From NCBI GenBank assembly GCA_036677085.1, contig JAKFFI010000004.1:235100-299099 (forward strand): DNA of 64,000 nucleotides. The letters are read 5' to 3'. The notes beneath the pieces are model-generated. The model was not told the DNA's origin and ran no database searches. It was given only the letters and a program-made list of their open reading frames with translations. Source of the stretch: JAGPUQ01 sp036677085 (GTDB lineage Bacteria; Pseudomonadota; Gammaproteobacteria; Pseudomonadales; Porticoccaceae). Positions 27,106 through 35,988 of the stretch are shown here, piece after piece; position 1 is the stretch's first letter, and each line of letters opens with the position of its first letter. The translations under genes and the position numbers were made by a program.

Positions 27106-28146
27106 ATGAAACTCGGACTGATGACCGGCTATTCCGGCAACAAGGTAAAGGTGCCGCTGGAGGTAATCCGCCACGCCGAAAAGCTGGGCTACGACTCGGT
27201 GTGGACCGCCGAAGCCTACGGCTCGGACGCCGTGACCACGGCGGCCTGGATTCTCGCCAACACCACCCGCATCCGCGCCGGCACCGCCATCATGCAGATG
27301 CCGGCACGCACCCCGGCGATGGCGGCGATGACCGCCATGACCCTGTCCCATCTCTCCGGCAACCGCTTCATCGTCGGGCTGGGCGCCTCCGGTCCCCAGG
27401 TGGTAGAGGGCTGGCACGGCGTGGCCTACGGCAAGCCGGTCACGCGACTGAAGGAATACATCCAGATCATGCAACAGATTTTCGCCCGCGAAGCGCCGGT
27501 GAGTTTCGACGGAGAAATGTACCAACTGCCCTATCGCGGGCCGGGCGCGACCGGGCTCGGCAAGCCGCTGAAAAGCATCCTCCACTGCGATGCCTCGATC
27601 CCGATCTACAGTGCCAACATCACGCCTGCCGGCGTCAAGGCGGCGGCCGAAGTGGCCGACGGATTCTTCCCGGTGTGGATGGACCCGGAGCGCTTCGATG
27701 TCTTCGAAAAACCCATCCAGGATGGCTTCGCTGCCGCCGGCAAGGGCAAATCGCTGAAGGATTTCGATGTCGCACCTTTCGTGCGCGTGGTGATCGGCGA
27801 CGATCTGGCCGCCTGCATGAAACCGCTGAAAAACAACCTCGCGCTCTACATCGGCGGCATGGGCGCGCGCAGCAAGAACTTCTATAACGACTACGCCAAA
27901 CGCCTGGGCTATGAAGCCGCCGCGGTAAAAATCCAGGATCTGTATCTGGAAGGCCGCAAGGAAGAAGCCGCCGCCGCCGTACCGGATGCCCTGGTCGACG
28001 CCTGCAATCTGGTCGGCCCACCGGCGCGCATCCGCGACCGTGCCCAGCGCTGGGCACAAGCCGCTAAGCGCGGCCAGGTCGGCACCCTGCTGCTGTCCGA
28101 CGCCAACACCCAGGCGGTGGAACTGATGGCGGAGATTTTCGGCTGA
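27106..28146 (+). CDS. LLM class F420-dependent oxidoreductase
   Basis: A 346-residue LLM enzyme of the group starting MKLGLMTGYSG, as in mycobacterial F420-dependent oxidoreductases of the MSMEG_3544-like type. Visible motifs: HAEKLGYDSVWTAEAYGSDA, GTAIMQMPARTPAM, FIVGLGASGPQVVEGWHG. A GGGGGGATC ribosome-binding site precedes the ATG. Family members typically reduce or oxidise organic substrates using F420H2/F420. It is read away from the F420 operon and its divergent LLM neighbour. Confidence 0.88.
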   Translation: MKLGLMTGYSGNKVKVPLEVIRHAEKLGYDSVWTAEAYGSDAVTTAAWILANTTRIRAGTAIMQMPARTPAMAAMTAMTLSHLSGNRFIVGLGASGPQVVEGWHGVAYGKPVTRLKEYIQIMQQIFAREAPVSFDGEMYQLPYRGPGATGLGKPLKSILHCDASIPIYSANITPAGVKAAAEVADGFFPVWMDPERFDVFEKPIQDGFAAAGKGKSLKDFDVAPFVRVVIGDDLAACMKPLKNNLALYIGGMGARSKNFYNDYAKRLGYEAAAVKIQDLYLEGRKEEAAAAVPDALVDACNLVGPPARIRDRAQRWAQAAKRGQVGTLLLSDANTQAVELMAEIFG

Positions 28147-28202
28147 GATGATGCGAACCCGCGCCGCTATCCGTCGCGCCCCCGCCCGGCGGTGCACATA
28201 CC

Positions 28203-28937
28203 ATGAATGATCCGGGCGGCATCCGCATTTCCAAACTCATGGCCGAGCGCGGCCTGTGTTCGCGACGCGAAGCGGACGCCTACATCGAGCGCGGACTGGT
28301 CTTCGTGAACGGCGAGCGGGTCACGCAGCTCGGCACCCGCGCCGCGCCGGATGCGGTGATCACGCTGGGGGCGCAGGCGCAGGCCAGCCAGGCGCGGCAG
28401 GTCACCATTCTGCTGCACAAGCCCATCGGCTATGTTTCCGGCCAGGCGGAAGACGGCCATCAACCTGCCGTCACGCTGATCTCCGCCCAGACCCAGGCGC
28501 CCGGCGACAAGCAACGGTTTCAGATGCACCACCTGAAAGGCCTCGCCCCTGCCGGCCGACTCGATATCGATTCCACCGGACTGCTGGTGCTGACCCAGGA
28601 TGGCCGCGTGGCACGCCAACTGGTCGGCGAAAATTCGACCGTGGAAAAGGAATATCTGGTGCGCGTGGAAGGCAATCTCGACCGTCCGTCGCTGGCGCTG
28701 CTCAACCACGGCCTCGAACTCGACGGCCGACAACTGCGTCCGGCCAAGGTGAGCTGGGCCAATCCGGAACAACTGCGGTTTGTGCTGCGGGAAGGCCGCA
28801 AGCGCCAGATCCGCCGCATGTGCGAGCTGGTGGGCTTGCGGGTCACCGGACTCAAGCGCGTGCGCATCGGCCGCGTGCGGCTGGGGAACTTGCCGGTCGG
28901 CCAGTGGCGATTTTTGCGGGAGGATGAAACGTTTTAG
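28203..28937 (+). CDS. rluF: 23S rRNA pseudouridine synthase, RluF-like
   Basis: A 244-residue RsuA-family pseudouridine synthase. It has an S4 domain (RISKLMAERGLCSRREADAYIERG), catalytic Asp in GRLDIDSTG, and EGRKRQIRRMCELVGL near the C-terminus. The C-terminal motif and S4 sequence are closer to RluF/RluB than to RsuA. It lacks the basic C-terminal extension of E. coli RluF. Assignment to the RluF subgroup is reasonable but not certain. Confidence 0.82.
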   Translation: MNDPGGIRISKLMAERGLCSRREADAYIERGLVFVNGERVTQLGTRAAPDAVITLGAQAQASQARQVTILLHKPIGYVSGQAEDGHQPAVTLISAQTQAPGDKQRFQMHHLKGLAPAGRLDIDSTGLLVLTQDGRVARQLVGENSTVEKEYLVRVEGNLDRPSLALLNHGLELDGRQLRPAKVSWANPEQLRFVLREGRKRQIRRMCELVGLRVTGLKRVRIGRVRLGNLPVGQWRFLREDETF

Positions 28938-29025
28938 TGATCGTCGGCAACGCGCATCCGAATTGGCGTTTGATGATTCCGAACAGGTGTTCCACCCTGG
29001 CCCGGACCCGTGACCGTTACGCCGG

Positions 29026-30261
29026 TCACCGGGCTCCCCCGTGTATCTCGACAACTCCCTGCGCCGCCAACGCGCCGATGCGGTCTTCCGCGTAACCCAG
29101 TTCGCGCAGTATCGCCGCGCTGTCGGCGCCCAGTTCCGAACCGAGCTGGGCCGGCACCTTGTCCGAACCCTGAATCCAAAAGGGACTGTTGACCGCCTGG
29201 CCGCGACCATGGGTGTGGCCCTCGACCTTGATGAACATGTCGTTCTGCAGGGCTTGCGGGTCGTCGATGACTTCCTCCATGGTGGCCACGACACTGAAGG
29301 TTATGCCCTGCTCGCGCAGGCGTTGGCGCCATTCTGCGCAGGGGCGGGTCTTGAATATCTCGACCAGCACCGCGGCAAGTTCCTTCGCATGTTTGAAGCG
29401 CGCCGCAATATCGGCAAAGCGCGGATCCGCCGCGAGGTCGGGACGCTCGATGGCCTTGACGAAGTTGGTCCAGTGTTTGTCTTCCTGAAGCACGATCAAG
29501 GAAACCCAGCGGTCGTCGAGGGTGCCGTAGTAGTTGATCAGCGCACTGCCGGGGGCAGCGGGGTTCAGCCGCCGATAGGGTTTGGTGCCCGCCAACAGAC
29601 CGGCCAGGGCACTGGACGCCGCCCACAATCCGTTCGCCATCAGGCTGGTGCTGATCTTGCTGCCGAGACCGGTGCGCTCGCGTTTGTAGAGTGCGGTCAT
29701 CACCGCGGCATAGAGTGTCATCGCGCTGGGGTGATCGCCCATCGCGGGCGATGGCATCGACGGTTCGCCATGCATGGTGCGCACCGCATCCATCAGGCCC
29801 GTGCGCGCCCAATAGGCGTTGCCGTCGAAGCCGGGCGTATTGACGTCATCGCCCTGCTCGCCGTAGCCGGTGACCTGTCCGTAAATGAGCCGGCTGTTTT
29901 CCGGTGCCAGATCCTCGAAGCGAATTTTCAGCCGCGCCAGCACATTGGGCGGGAAGTTGGTGATCAGGACATCCGCGTCCCTGACCAACCTGAGCAGGAT
30001 TTCGCGACCCTCAACGGTTTTCAGATCGAGCGCGAGGCTGCGCTTGTTGCGGTTGTCCTGCTGCCAGGGATACGCGAAATCGTGGCGCATGAAGGGAGGC
30101 GATTTATGCACATGGCGCAGCGGGTCGCCCCGCCCGGGAGTTTCGACCTTGATCACGTCGGCGCCGAAGTCGGACAGGATGGCGCCGGCGCCGGGCCCAA
30201 AAACGTAAGTGGCGAGTTCGAGAACCTTGATGCCAGCGAGCAGCGGTGTCGAGTCAGTCAT
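29026..30261 (-). CDS. CaiB/BaiF family CoA-transferase (family III)
   Basis: A 411-residue family III CoA-transferase. The N-terminus LAGIKVLELATYVFGPGAGAILSDFGADVIKVE, split over two blocks, and the RNKRSLALDL motif are diagnostic. The catalytic Asp is probably in YWARTGLMD. These enzymes move CoA between organic acids and start the catabolism of carboxylic acids. ATG 30261 gives the family N-terminus; 40 further in-frame residues upstream are not conserved. Neighbouring acyl-CoA dehydrogenases and transporters support a catabolic role. Confidence 0.9.
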   Translation of the reverse strand: MTDSTPLLAGIKVLELATYVFGPGAGAILSDFGADVIKVETPGRGDPLRHVHKSPPFMRHDFAYPWQQDNRNKRSLALDLKTVEGREILLRLVRDADVLITNFPPNVLARLKIRFEDLAPENSRLIYGQVTGYGEQGDDVNTPGFDGNAYWARTGLMDAVRTMHGEPSMPSPAMGDHPSAMTLYAAVMTALYKRERTGLGSKISTSLMANGLWAASSALAGLLAGTKPYRRLNPAAPGSALINYYGTLDDRWVSLIVLQEDKHWTNFVKAIERPDLAADPRFADIAARFKHAKELAAVLVEIFKTRPCAEWRQRLREQGITFSVVATMEEVIDDPQALQNDMFIKVEGHTHGRGQAVNSPFWIQGSDKVPAQLGSELGADSAAILRELGYAEDRIGALAAQGVVEIHGGAR

Positions 30262-30612
30262 GAGGGGGATTCCTTGGGTGTCGTGGTGGGAATTTCCGGA
30301 CGCAATGCGCCGGGGAGATGGCGCGAAGACTGCCGGGCTGCGCCACAATATTGTTTTACAGGCCCGTTTGTTATGGCGCAAGTTTTCGGGATGTCGGTCA
30401 GACCTGAACCAGCTACCTGTATGGATCTATTCCCACGCGCTCCCATCGGACCCCCACGCCACGTCGATCAACAACCAGACAATACCGGGAACACCGCCAC
30501 GGGATAGAACCCAGACCGATACCGTCCGACTCTCGTGTGTTTCCGCTGTCCCCGCCGCAATGTCTCCGTACAATGCCGGCTTTTGCGCCCCGTCCTGCCC
30601 AAAGGAACGCCG
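30262..30612. other. 351-bp intergenic region between divergent genes
   Basis: Lies between the CoA-transferase and MFS genes, which are transcribed apart, so it should hold both promoters. No convincing -35/-10 pair, sigma-54 element, palindrome or small gene was recognised. Confidence 0.4.
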
Positions 30613-31908
30613 ATGTCCGAAGCCATCATCTCCACCCAGGCGCCCGTCGCCAACAGCAAGGCCAGGGTGCTGCTCGCCAGCATGATCGGCACCGCCATCG
30701 AGTTTTTCGATTTCTACATTTACGCCACTGCGGCGGTACTGGTTTTCCCGAAGCTGTTTTTTCCCGCCGGGGATGCCACCACGGCGATGCTGCAATCCCT
30801 CGCCACCTTTGCCCTCGCCTTTTTTGCCCGCCCCATCGGCTCCGTATTGTTTGGGCATTTCGGCGACCGCATCGGCCGCAAGGCCACCTTGGTGGCAGCG
30901 CTGCTGACCATGGGCCTGTCGACGGTGATCATCGGTCTGCTGCCCACCTATGCCCAGATCGGCGTCGCGGCGCCCCTGTTGCTGGCGCTGTGCCGCTTCG
31001 GGCAAGGGCTGGGATTGGGCGGGGAATGGGGCGGCGCGATTTTGCTGGCCACCGAAAATGCACCGCCGGGTCGGCGCGCCTGGTATGGGATGTTTCCGCA
31101 ACTGGGTGCGCCCATAGGTTTCATCCTCTCCGGCGGGTCGTTTCTGTTGCTCACGCACTACCTCAGCGATGCGCAATTCTTTAGCTGGGGCTGGCGCGTG
31201 CCTTTCCTCGCCAGCAGCATCCTGGTGCTGGTCGGCCTGTGGGTGCGCCTGAATCTCCAGGAAACTCCGGTGTTTCGGCATGCACTCGCGACCCAGGAGC
31301 GCGAGCGGCTGCCGATTCTCAGGGTGTTGCGCGATCACGGGGGCATGCTGGTACGCGGTACGCTGATGGCGCTGTGCACCTTTGTATTGTTTTATCTGAT
31401 GACGGTATTCACCCTCACCTGGGGCACCACCGCACAGGGTTTTTCCCGCGAACGGCTCTTGCTGATCCAGCTTTTCGGGATTCTGTTTTTCGGCCTCGGC
31501 ATCCCGATTTCGGCGCATCTCGCCGATCGCCATGGCCGCCGCCGGGTACTGATGGCCGCGAGCATGGCCATCGCGCTGTTTGGCCTGCTGTTCGCGCCCC
31601 TGCTCGGCGCCGGCAGCGAGGCGCGGGTGATCCTGTTCATGGCCCTCGGGCTGGGCCTGATGGGTCTCACCTATGGCCCGCTCGGCACCCTGTTGAGCGA
31701 GCAATTTCCCACCCTGGTGCGCTATACCGGCGCTTCACTCACTTTCAATCTGGCGGGCATTTTCGGCGCGTCCCTGGCGCCCTACATCGCGACCTGGCTC
31801 GCCACCCGATACGGCGTGCACACGGTGGGCTGGTATCTGTCGGGCGCCGCGCTGCTGACGCTGTGCGCGCTGTGGGGAGCGCGGGAAACCCGGGACGATC
31901 CCGCCTGA
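30613..31908 (+). CDS. MFS transporter, metabolite:H+ symporter type
   Basis: A 431-residue major facilitator with about 12 hydrophobic helices. The opening SMIGTAIEFFDFYIYATAA is typical of the metabolite:H+ symporter (MHS) family (ShiA/ProP/KgtP relatives). The loop 2-3 motif GHFGDRIGRKATL and its repeat HLADRHGRRRVLM after helix 8 are present. ATG 30613 follows AAAGGAA; the in-frame upstream extension is not membrane-like. It probably imports an organic acid used by the adjacent CoA-transferase. Confidence 0.88.
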   Translation: MSEAIISTQAPVANSKARVLLASMIGTAIEFFDFYIYATAAVLVFPKLFFPAGDATTAMLQSLATFALAFFARPIGSVLFGHFGDRIGRKATLVAALLTMGLSTVIIGLLPTYAQIGVAAPLLLALCRFGQGLGLGGEWGGAILLATENAPPGRRAWYGMFPQLGAPIGFILSGGSFLLLTHYLSDAQFFSWGWRVPFLASSILVLVGLWVRLNLQETPVFRHALATQERERLPILRVLRDHGGMLVRGTLMALCTFVLFYLMTVFTLTWGTTAQGFSRERLLLIQLFGILFFGLGIPISAHLADRHGRRRVLMAASMAIALFGLLFAPLLGAGSEARVILFMALGLGLMGLTYGPLGTLLSEQFPTLVRYTGASLTFNLAGIFGASLAPYIATWLATRYGVHTVGWYLSGAALLTLCALWGARETRDDPA

Positions 31909-32048
31909 CAGGCCGGTCCGGACCTTGAGTTTGAATGCGATGCCGGTCCTGCGCCGCAGTATCTCCAGTCCGCATGTATCGAGACCGGCAAGACGCGAAT
32001 CCTGTCGAACGGGCATTACCCGCACAAACTCAACCGAAACCGGTGTGA

Positions 32049-32483
32049 TCAGCGCTCGTCATTCAAGCGTACCGTTGCGCGCAGATGCTGGTATTTCCAT
32101 TCGCCATCGATTTTGACGTAGTCGTCGTCATAGCGCAGCACCAACCACCGGTCGGCATTATCCTTGCGAAATGTAAACGGACCCAGAAAATACCACGTGC
32201 CGGTAGCGCGGTCCCCGTCGATTTCGATGATCGGATTCATCACATTATGCTGGGAAAAGCTGATGAGCTTCTGGAAGCCCCTGAACAATTCGCGGATGCC
32301 CTCGTGACCCTGGGCTTTCCCGAAACCGGCGCCTTCCCAGATGCCGTCCGGGGCGAACACCGAGGCGATCCGGTCGGGATTATGGTCGTCATCGCAAATT
32401 TCACAGTACCGGGCTTTCAGTTGCTTGATGGCTTCGATGTCTTCGATACGGGTGATGCGTTTTTCGAGTTCTGCCAGGCTCAT
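32049..32483 (-). CDS. SnoaL-like / NTF2-fold protein
   Basis: A 144-residue NTF2-fold protein of the SnoaL-like group: an N-terminal helix (EDIEAIKQLKARYCEICDD), then FAPDGIWEG, then a beta-sheet half ending YVKIDGEWKYQHLRATVRL. Such proteins are hydratases, isomerases or non-catalytic ligand binders, often in ring or steroid catabolism. ATG 32483 follows GAGGAGAA. It may be the last gene of the minus-strand acyl-CoA dehydrogenase/LLM group, or have its own promoter in the 210-bp gap upstream. Confidence 0.8.
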   Translation of the reverse strand: MSLAELEKRITRIEDIEAIKQLKARYCEICDDDHNPDRIASVFAPDGIWEGAGFGKAQGHEGIRELFRGFQKLISFSQHNVMNPIIEIDGDRATGTWYFLGPFTFRKDNADRWLVLRYDDDYVKIDGEWKYQHLRATVRLNDER

Positions 32484-32573
32484 GTCGGATTCTCCTCAGA
32501 CTGATGGCATTTATTGTGGCCGCGTGATGATTCTGCTCGCGTCGTAGGTAACGTCGCTGTCAAGATTAACGCC

Positions 32574-32619
32574 GTCGACCGCCGCATGGTAGAGAATTGT
32601 CGACCGCCACATGGCAGAG
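32574..32619. repeat. two 21-bp direct repeats upstream of SnoaL-like gene
   Basis: GTCGACCGCCGCATGGTAGAG (split here as GTCGACCGCC plus GCATGGTAGAG) at 32574-32594 recurs with two changes at 32599-32619, a 25-bp period. It sits about 90-135 bp upstream of the SnoaL-like start. The spacing of roughly 2.4 helical turns could suit a regulator, but no family is recognised. Confidence 0.5.
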
Positions 32620-32693
32620 GACAGTCGCACAACAAAAGGGGTGACAGTTGCCTGCCACCCCGTGCGGATTTCATCCGTCGGACACCATGGGCG

Positions 32694-33782
32694 TCAGGCG
32701 GCGTTACCCGTGTACTGCCATTTCTTGAGCGCCGGCAGCGCCTTCTCGGCGAACAGTGTCATGCCCGTTTTCACATAGTCGTAGTCCATGCCCGCGTAGG
32801 TGAAGAAGCAGTTCAGCTCCAGTGGTCCGACGATGTCTTCGATCCCCTTGAGTTTTTCGAGACACTGATCGGGTGTGCCGTAAATCTGCTGTTCCACATA
32901 CTGCTCGGTCACCCGGTCGGCGTTTTCACGCATGGCGACCGCAGAGCGGCCGTAGTGTTCGTAGCCCTTGATGTTGTCGAAGTGCTCGCCCTTCATCTCG
33001 TAGTGCTGCATGGCCGACTCCCAGTAGTCGCCCATGTACTTGTAGGCCATGTCCCGGGCACGACCGGGGTCCTTGTCGCAGATCGTGAAGATGTTGGCCG
33101 AGGTCGGCGGCGCCGGACGGTTGTGCTGCTTCTCGAACAGCTCCCGGTACAGCTTGATGTCCTTGGCGCGCTGCTTCCAGGGGCCGACCGCGAAGGTCAT
33201 CATGGTGCCACCCAGCCGCGCCGCGTGGGGGACGGTATCCGGCGACATGGAGACGATATAGGTGCGATCCTTGAAGCTCTTGAAGGGCGCCGGGCGCAGG
33301 GCGACGCGAATCTGCTTGAAATACTCGCCGTCGTGCGCGTCCATGTAGCCGGTCTCGAGCGCGTTCAGAATCATGGGTGCCGCTTCGTTGAAACGGTCCC
33401 GCGAACTGTCCATGGCGACACCGAAGCCGTCGTATTCGACGCGGCCGAGACCGCGGCCGAGACCGACGATCACACGGCCGTTGGACAGGTTGTCGAGCAT
33501 CGCGATGTCGGTGGCGATGCGCAGAGGGTCCTTGTGCCAAGGCAGAATGATTGCCGCCGTACCCAGCTTGATGGTCCTGGTTTTGCCCGCCATGTAGGTG
33601 AGGAACTGCAAGGGGTTCGGGCACATGGTGTAGTTGGTGAAATGGTGCTCCACGCCCCAGATCGAGTTGAACCCAAGCGGCTCCGCCAGTTCGGCGATGG
33701 CCACCTCCTTCTGGTAAATCTCAAGATCGCTCAGAGGCTGATTGTGGCTGCTCTGAAAAGCCATGACGACGCCGACATCCAT
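32694..33782 (-). CDS. LLM class flavin/F420-dependent oxidoreductase
   Basis: A 362-residue luciferase-like enzyme. The N-terminus (MDVGVVMAFQSSHNQPLSD), EPLGFNSIWGVEHHF and NLSNGRVIVGLGRGLGRVEY fit the bacterial luciferase-like fold. It differs from the other two LLM proteins here, so its substrate is probably different. ATG 33782 follows AAAGGTAA. The gene lies 73 bp downstream of an acyl-CoA dehydrogenase on the same strand, suggesting one catabolic operon. Confidence 0.86.
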   Translation of the reverse strand: MDVGVVMAFQSSHNQPLSDLEIYQKEVAIAELAEPLGFNSIWGVEHHFTNYTMCPNPLQFLTYMAGKTRTIKLGTAAIILPWHKDPLRIATDIAMLDNLSNGRVIVGLGRGLGRVEYDGFGVAMDSSRDRFNEAAPMILNALETGYMDAHDGEYFKQIRVALRPAPFKSFKDRTYIVSMSPDTVPHAARLGGTMMTFAVGPWKQRAKDIKLYRELFEKQHNRPAPPTSANIFTICDKDPGRARDMAYKYMGDYWESAMQHYEMKGEHFDNIKGYEHYGRSAVAMRENADRVTEQYVEQQIYGTPDQCLEKLKGIEDIVGPLELNCFFTYAGMDYDYVKTGMTLFAEKALPALKKWQYTGNAA

Positions 33783-33855
33783 AATGCTTACCTTTTGGTT
33801 GATGAAAACCTGATTGAAGAAAAAACCTGTCCCGGTCAGCGATGAACGCAGCGGG

Positions 33856-35121
33856 TCAGGCCACGCCCTTGGGCTTCTGCTGGCTCATGAAGCCGAACAT
33901 GTAGCCGGCGATGCGGCGGATCTGGATCTCGTCCGCACCCTCGGTGATGCGATAGCGCCGGTGGTGACGATAGATGTGCTCGAACGGCTTGTGACGCGAA
34001 TAGCCGAGGCCACCGTGCACCTGCATCGCCCAGTCGGCGGCTTCGCAGCACAGGCGGTTGGCCGTGTAGTTGCACATCGAGACCTTGTCGGACACCGCGA
34101 AATTGCCGTACTTGTCCATGCTCCAGGCGGTCTTGTGAATCAGCGCGCGCAGCATTTCGGCGCGAGTCTGCAACTCGACGAGCGGGAACTGGATGCCCTG
34201 ATTGGATGACAGCGGCTTGCCGAACGGCTTGCGCTCCTTGGCGTAGGCGACCGCCTGATCGATACAGAACTGCGCCGCGCCCAGGCTGGATGCCGCCTGG
34301 CGAATGCGGTTCTCGTTGAAGAAATGCTGCACCACCTGCAAGCCGCGCCCTTCGCCGCCAAGGATCGCACTGTGCGGCACGCGGACATTGGTCAACGAGA
34401 CGCGACCGTGATCGGTGGGCATGTTGAAGGTCCACAGCATCTCCTCGATCTTCAGGCCGGGCGCGTTCATGGGCACCAGAAACGCGGTGATGCCCTGGGC
34501 GTCGCCAGCCTTGCCGCTGGTGCGGGCGTACACCAGATCATAGGGCGCCTTGTGAATGCCGGTGTTCCAGGTCTTTTCGCCATTGATGATCCATTCGTCA
34601 CCCGCGCGTACCGCGGTGGTTTCCATGTGCGTGGCGTCGGAGCCGTGGTTGGGTTCGGTGATGCCGTAGGCAAAGCTCTTCTTGCCCGTCATCAGATCGT
34701 CGACCCACTCGGCTTTCTGCGCGTCGGTGCCATAGGCCAGCATCAGCAGCAGACCCACATTGTTGCCGACGATGGAGTGCTCGTTCTGCAGGTCGTTGTG
34801 CAGCCCCAGGCCCTTTTTCGCCAGGTGCTCGCGGATGATGGCCATGCCCAGATTGGTACCGTCGCGACCGCCGTACTCCCTGCCCACGGGATAGCGGTAG
34901 TGCCCGGCGGCATCGGCGAGGCGCTTGGCTTTTTCGAGCAGCGCTTCCCACTCGGCGTTGGGCAGGCCGCCGCGCTCCCAGTCCGTGCGCGCGTCCTCGC
35001 GGCGGTGGTCGAAGAAGCGGATGTTGTCGTCCTGGTTTTCCAGGGGTTTGATCACGCGCTCGATAAAGTCGTCGAGTTCGAGCAGATAGTCGGCAAGGTC
35101 CTGGGGGATATCGAAGTTCAT
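33856..35121 (-). CDS. acyl-CoA dehydrogenase
   Basis: A 421-residue flavoprotein dehydrogenase. The FAD/substrate motifs GITEPNHGSDATHMETTA and EKTWNTGIHKA are clear. The C-terminal ADWAMQVHGGLGYSRHKPFEHIYRHHR and ITEGADEIQIRRIAG, split over blocks, include the Glu at the usual catalytic-base position. ATG 35121 follows GAGGCGACACC. It belongs to a minus-strand series of acyl-CoA enzymes (38354 to 32694). Confidence 0.9.
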   Translation of the reverse strand: MNFDIPQDLADYLLELDDFIERVIKPLENQDDNIRFFDHRREDARTDWERGGLPNAEWEALLEKAKRLADAAGHYRYPVGREYGGRDGTNLGMAIIREHLAKKGLGLHNDLQNEHSIVGNNVGLLLMLAYGTDAQKAEWVDDLMTGKKSFAYGITEPNHGSDATHMETTAVRAGDEWIINGEKTWNTGIHKAPYDLVYARTSGKAGDAQGITAFLVPMNAPGLKIEEMLWTFNMPTDHGRVSLTNVRVPHSAILGGEGRGLQVVQHFFNENRIRQAASSLGAAQFCIDQAVAYAKERKPFGKPLSSNQGIQFPLVELQTRAEMLRALIHKTAWSMDKYGNFAVSDKVSMCNYTANRLCCEAADWAMQVHGGLGYSRHKPFEHIYRHHRRYRITEGADEIQIRRIAGYMFGFMSQQKPKGVA

Positions 35122-35162
35122 GGTGTCGCCTCGGTGCGAAATGGACGAAGAATCGGCGCGTA

Positions 35163-35918
35163 TCACTTGAACAGATGCATGGCGAGGCCGATGTCGCGAC
35201 CGGCCTCCAGCGCCTGGGCGAACGGCAGATCGGCGGCGCGGCGGATCAGCTGCTTGGTCAGGCGCAGCGCGTCGTGATTGAAGCCCGCAAGCTGTTCGGC
35301 CAAGGCGCTGGCGGTGGCCAGCAGCTCATCCGCCGGCACGACGCGGTTGATCATCCCGAATGCCAATGCCTGGCGGGCATCGATGTTGTTGCACAGGGTC
35401 AGCAGTTCGAACGCCGCCTTGCGACCGATCTGATGCACCAGTGTCGGCGCCACCCCGGCTGCCGCCATGCCGAGCTTGACCTCGGGATAGCCGAACAGGG
35501 CGTTGTCGGCGGCCACCACCAGATCGCAGCTCACCGCGAGATTGCAGCCGCCGCCCATCGCATAGCCCTGCACCGCGGCGATCACCGGCGTGTCCATGCG
35601 CTGGATGGTGCCGTAGAAACGGACGGTTTCGTCGAGGCGTGCGGCGATCTGACGGGCCGAGGGCCCCGCGGTTTCGGAGGCTTCGCTACCCGCCGCTCCG
35701 GTTGTCGGCTTGGCACTGCCCAGGTCCGCCCCGGCACAGAAGGCCCGCCCGGCGCCGGCCAGCACGATCACCGCCACCTCCGGATCCGCTTCGGCGGCGC
35801 GCAGTGCGGCGGCAAGTTGTCCGACCAGCGCGTCGTTCATCGCATTGAGTTTTTCGGGCCGGTTCATGGTCAGGTAGCGGATCGCGCCGGTGTCGCGGGT
35901 CAGAATCAGTTCGCTCAT
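35163..35918 (-). CDS. enoyl-CoA hydratase/isomerase family protein
   Basis: A 251-residue crotonase-fold protein. Oxyanion-hole elements GRAFCAGADL and YAMGGGCNLAVSCDLVVA are present. The position of the first catalytic Glu (GGGCELA in hydratases) is Asn here, while the second (YPEVKLG) keeps Glu. This suggests isomerase or another crotonase activity rather than standard hydration. An insert (GSAKPTTGAAGSEASETAG) follows the first motif. ATG 35918 follows GAGGAAA. It lies 41 bp before the next dehydrogenase gene. Confidence 0.88.
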   Translation of the reverse strand: MSELILTRDTGAIRYLTMNRPEKLNAMNDALVGQLAAALRAAEADPEVAVIVLAGAGRAFCAGADLGSAKPTTGAAGSEASETAGPSARQIAARLDETVRFYGTIQRMDTPVIAAVQGYAMGGGCNLAVSCDLVVAADNALFGYPEVKLGMAAAGVAPTLVHQIGRKAAFELLTLCNNIDARQALAFGMINRVVPADELLATASALAEQLAGFNHDALRLTKQLIRRAADLPFAQALEAGRDIGLAMHLFK

Positions 35919-35988
35919 GGTATTTCCTCTGTATAAAAAATCGCGCCGCGGGTCGGGACGCCGGCCCGCGGTCGGTTACTGGCTGGCG

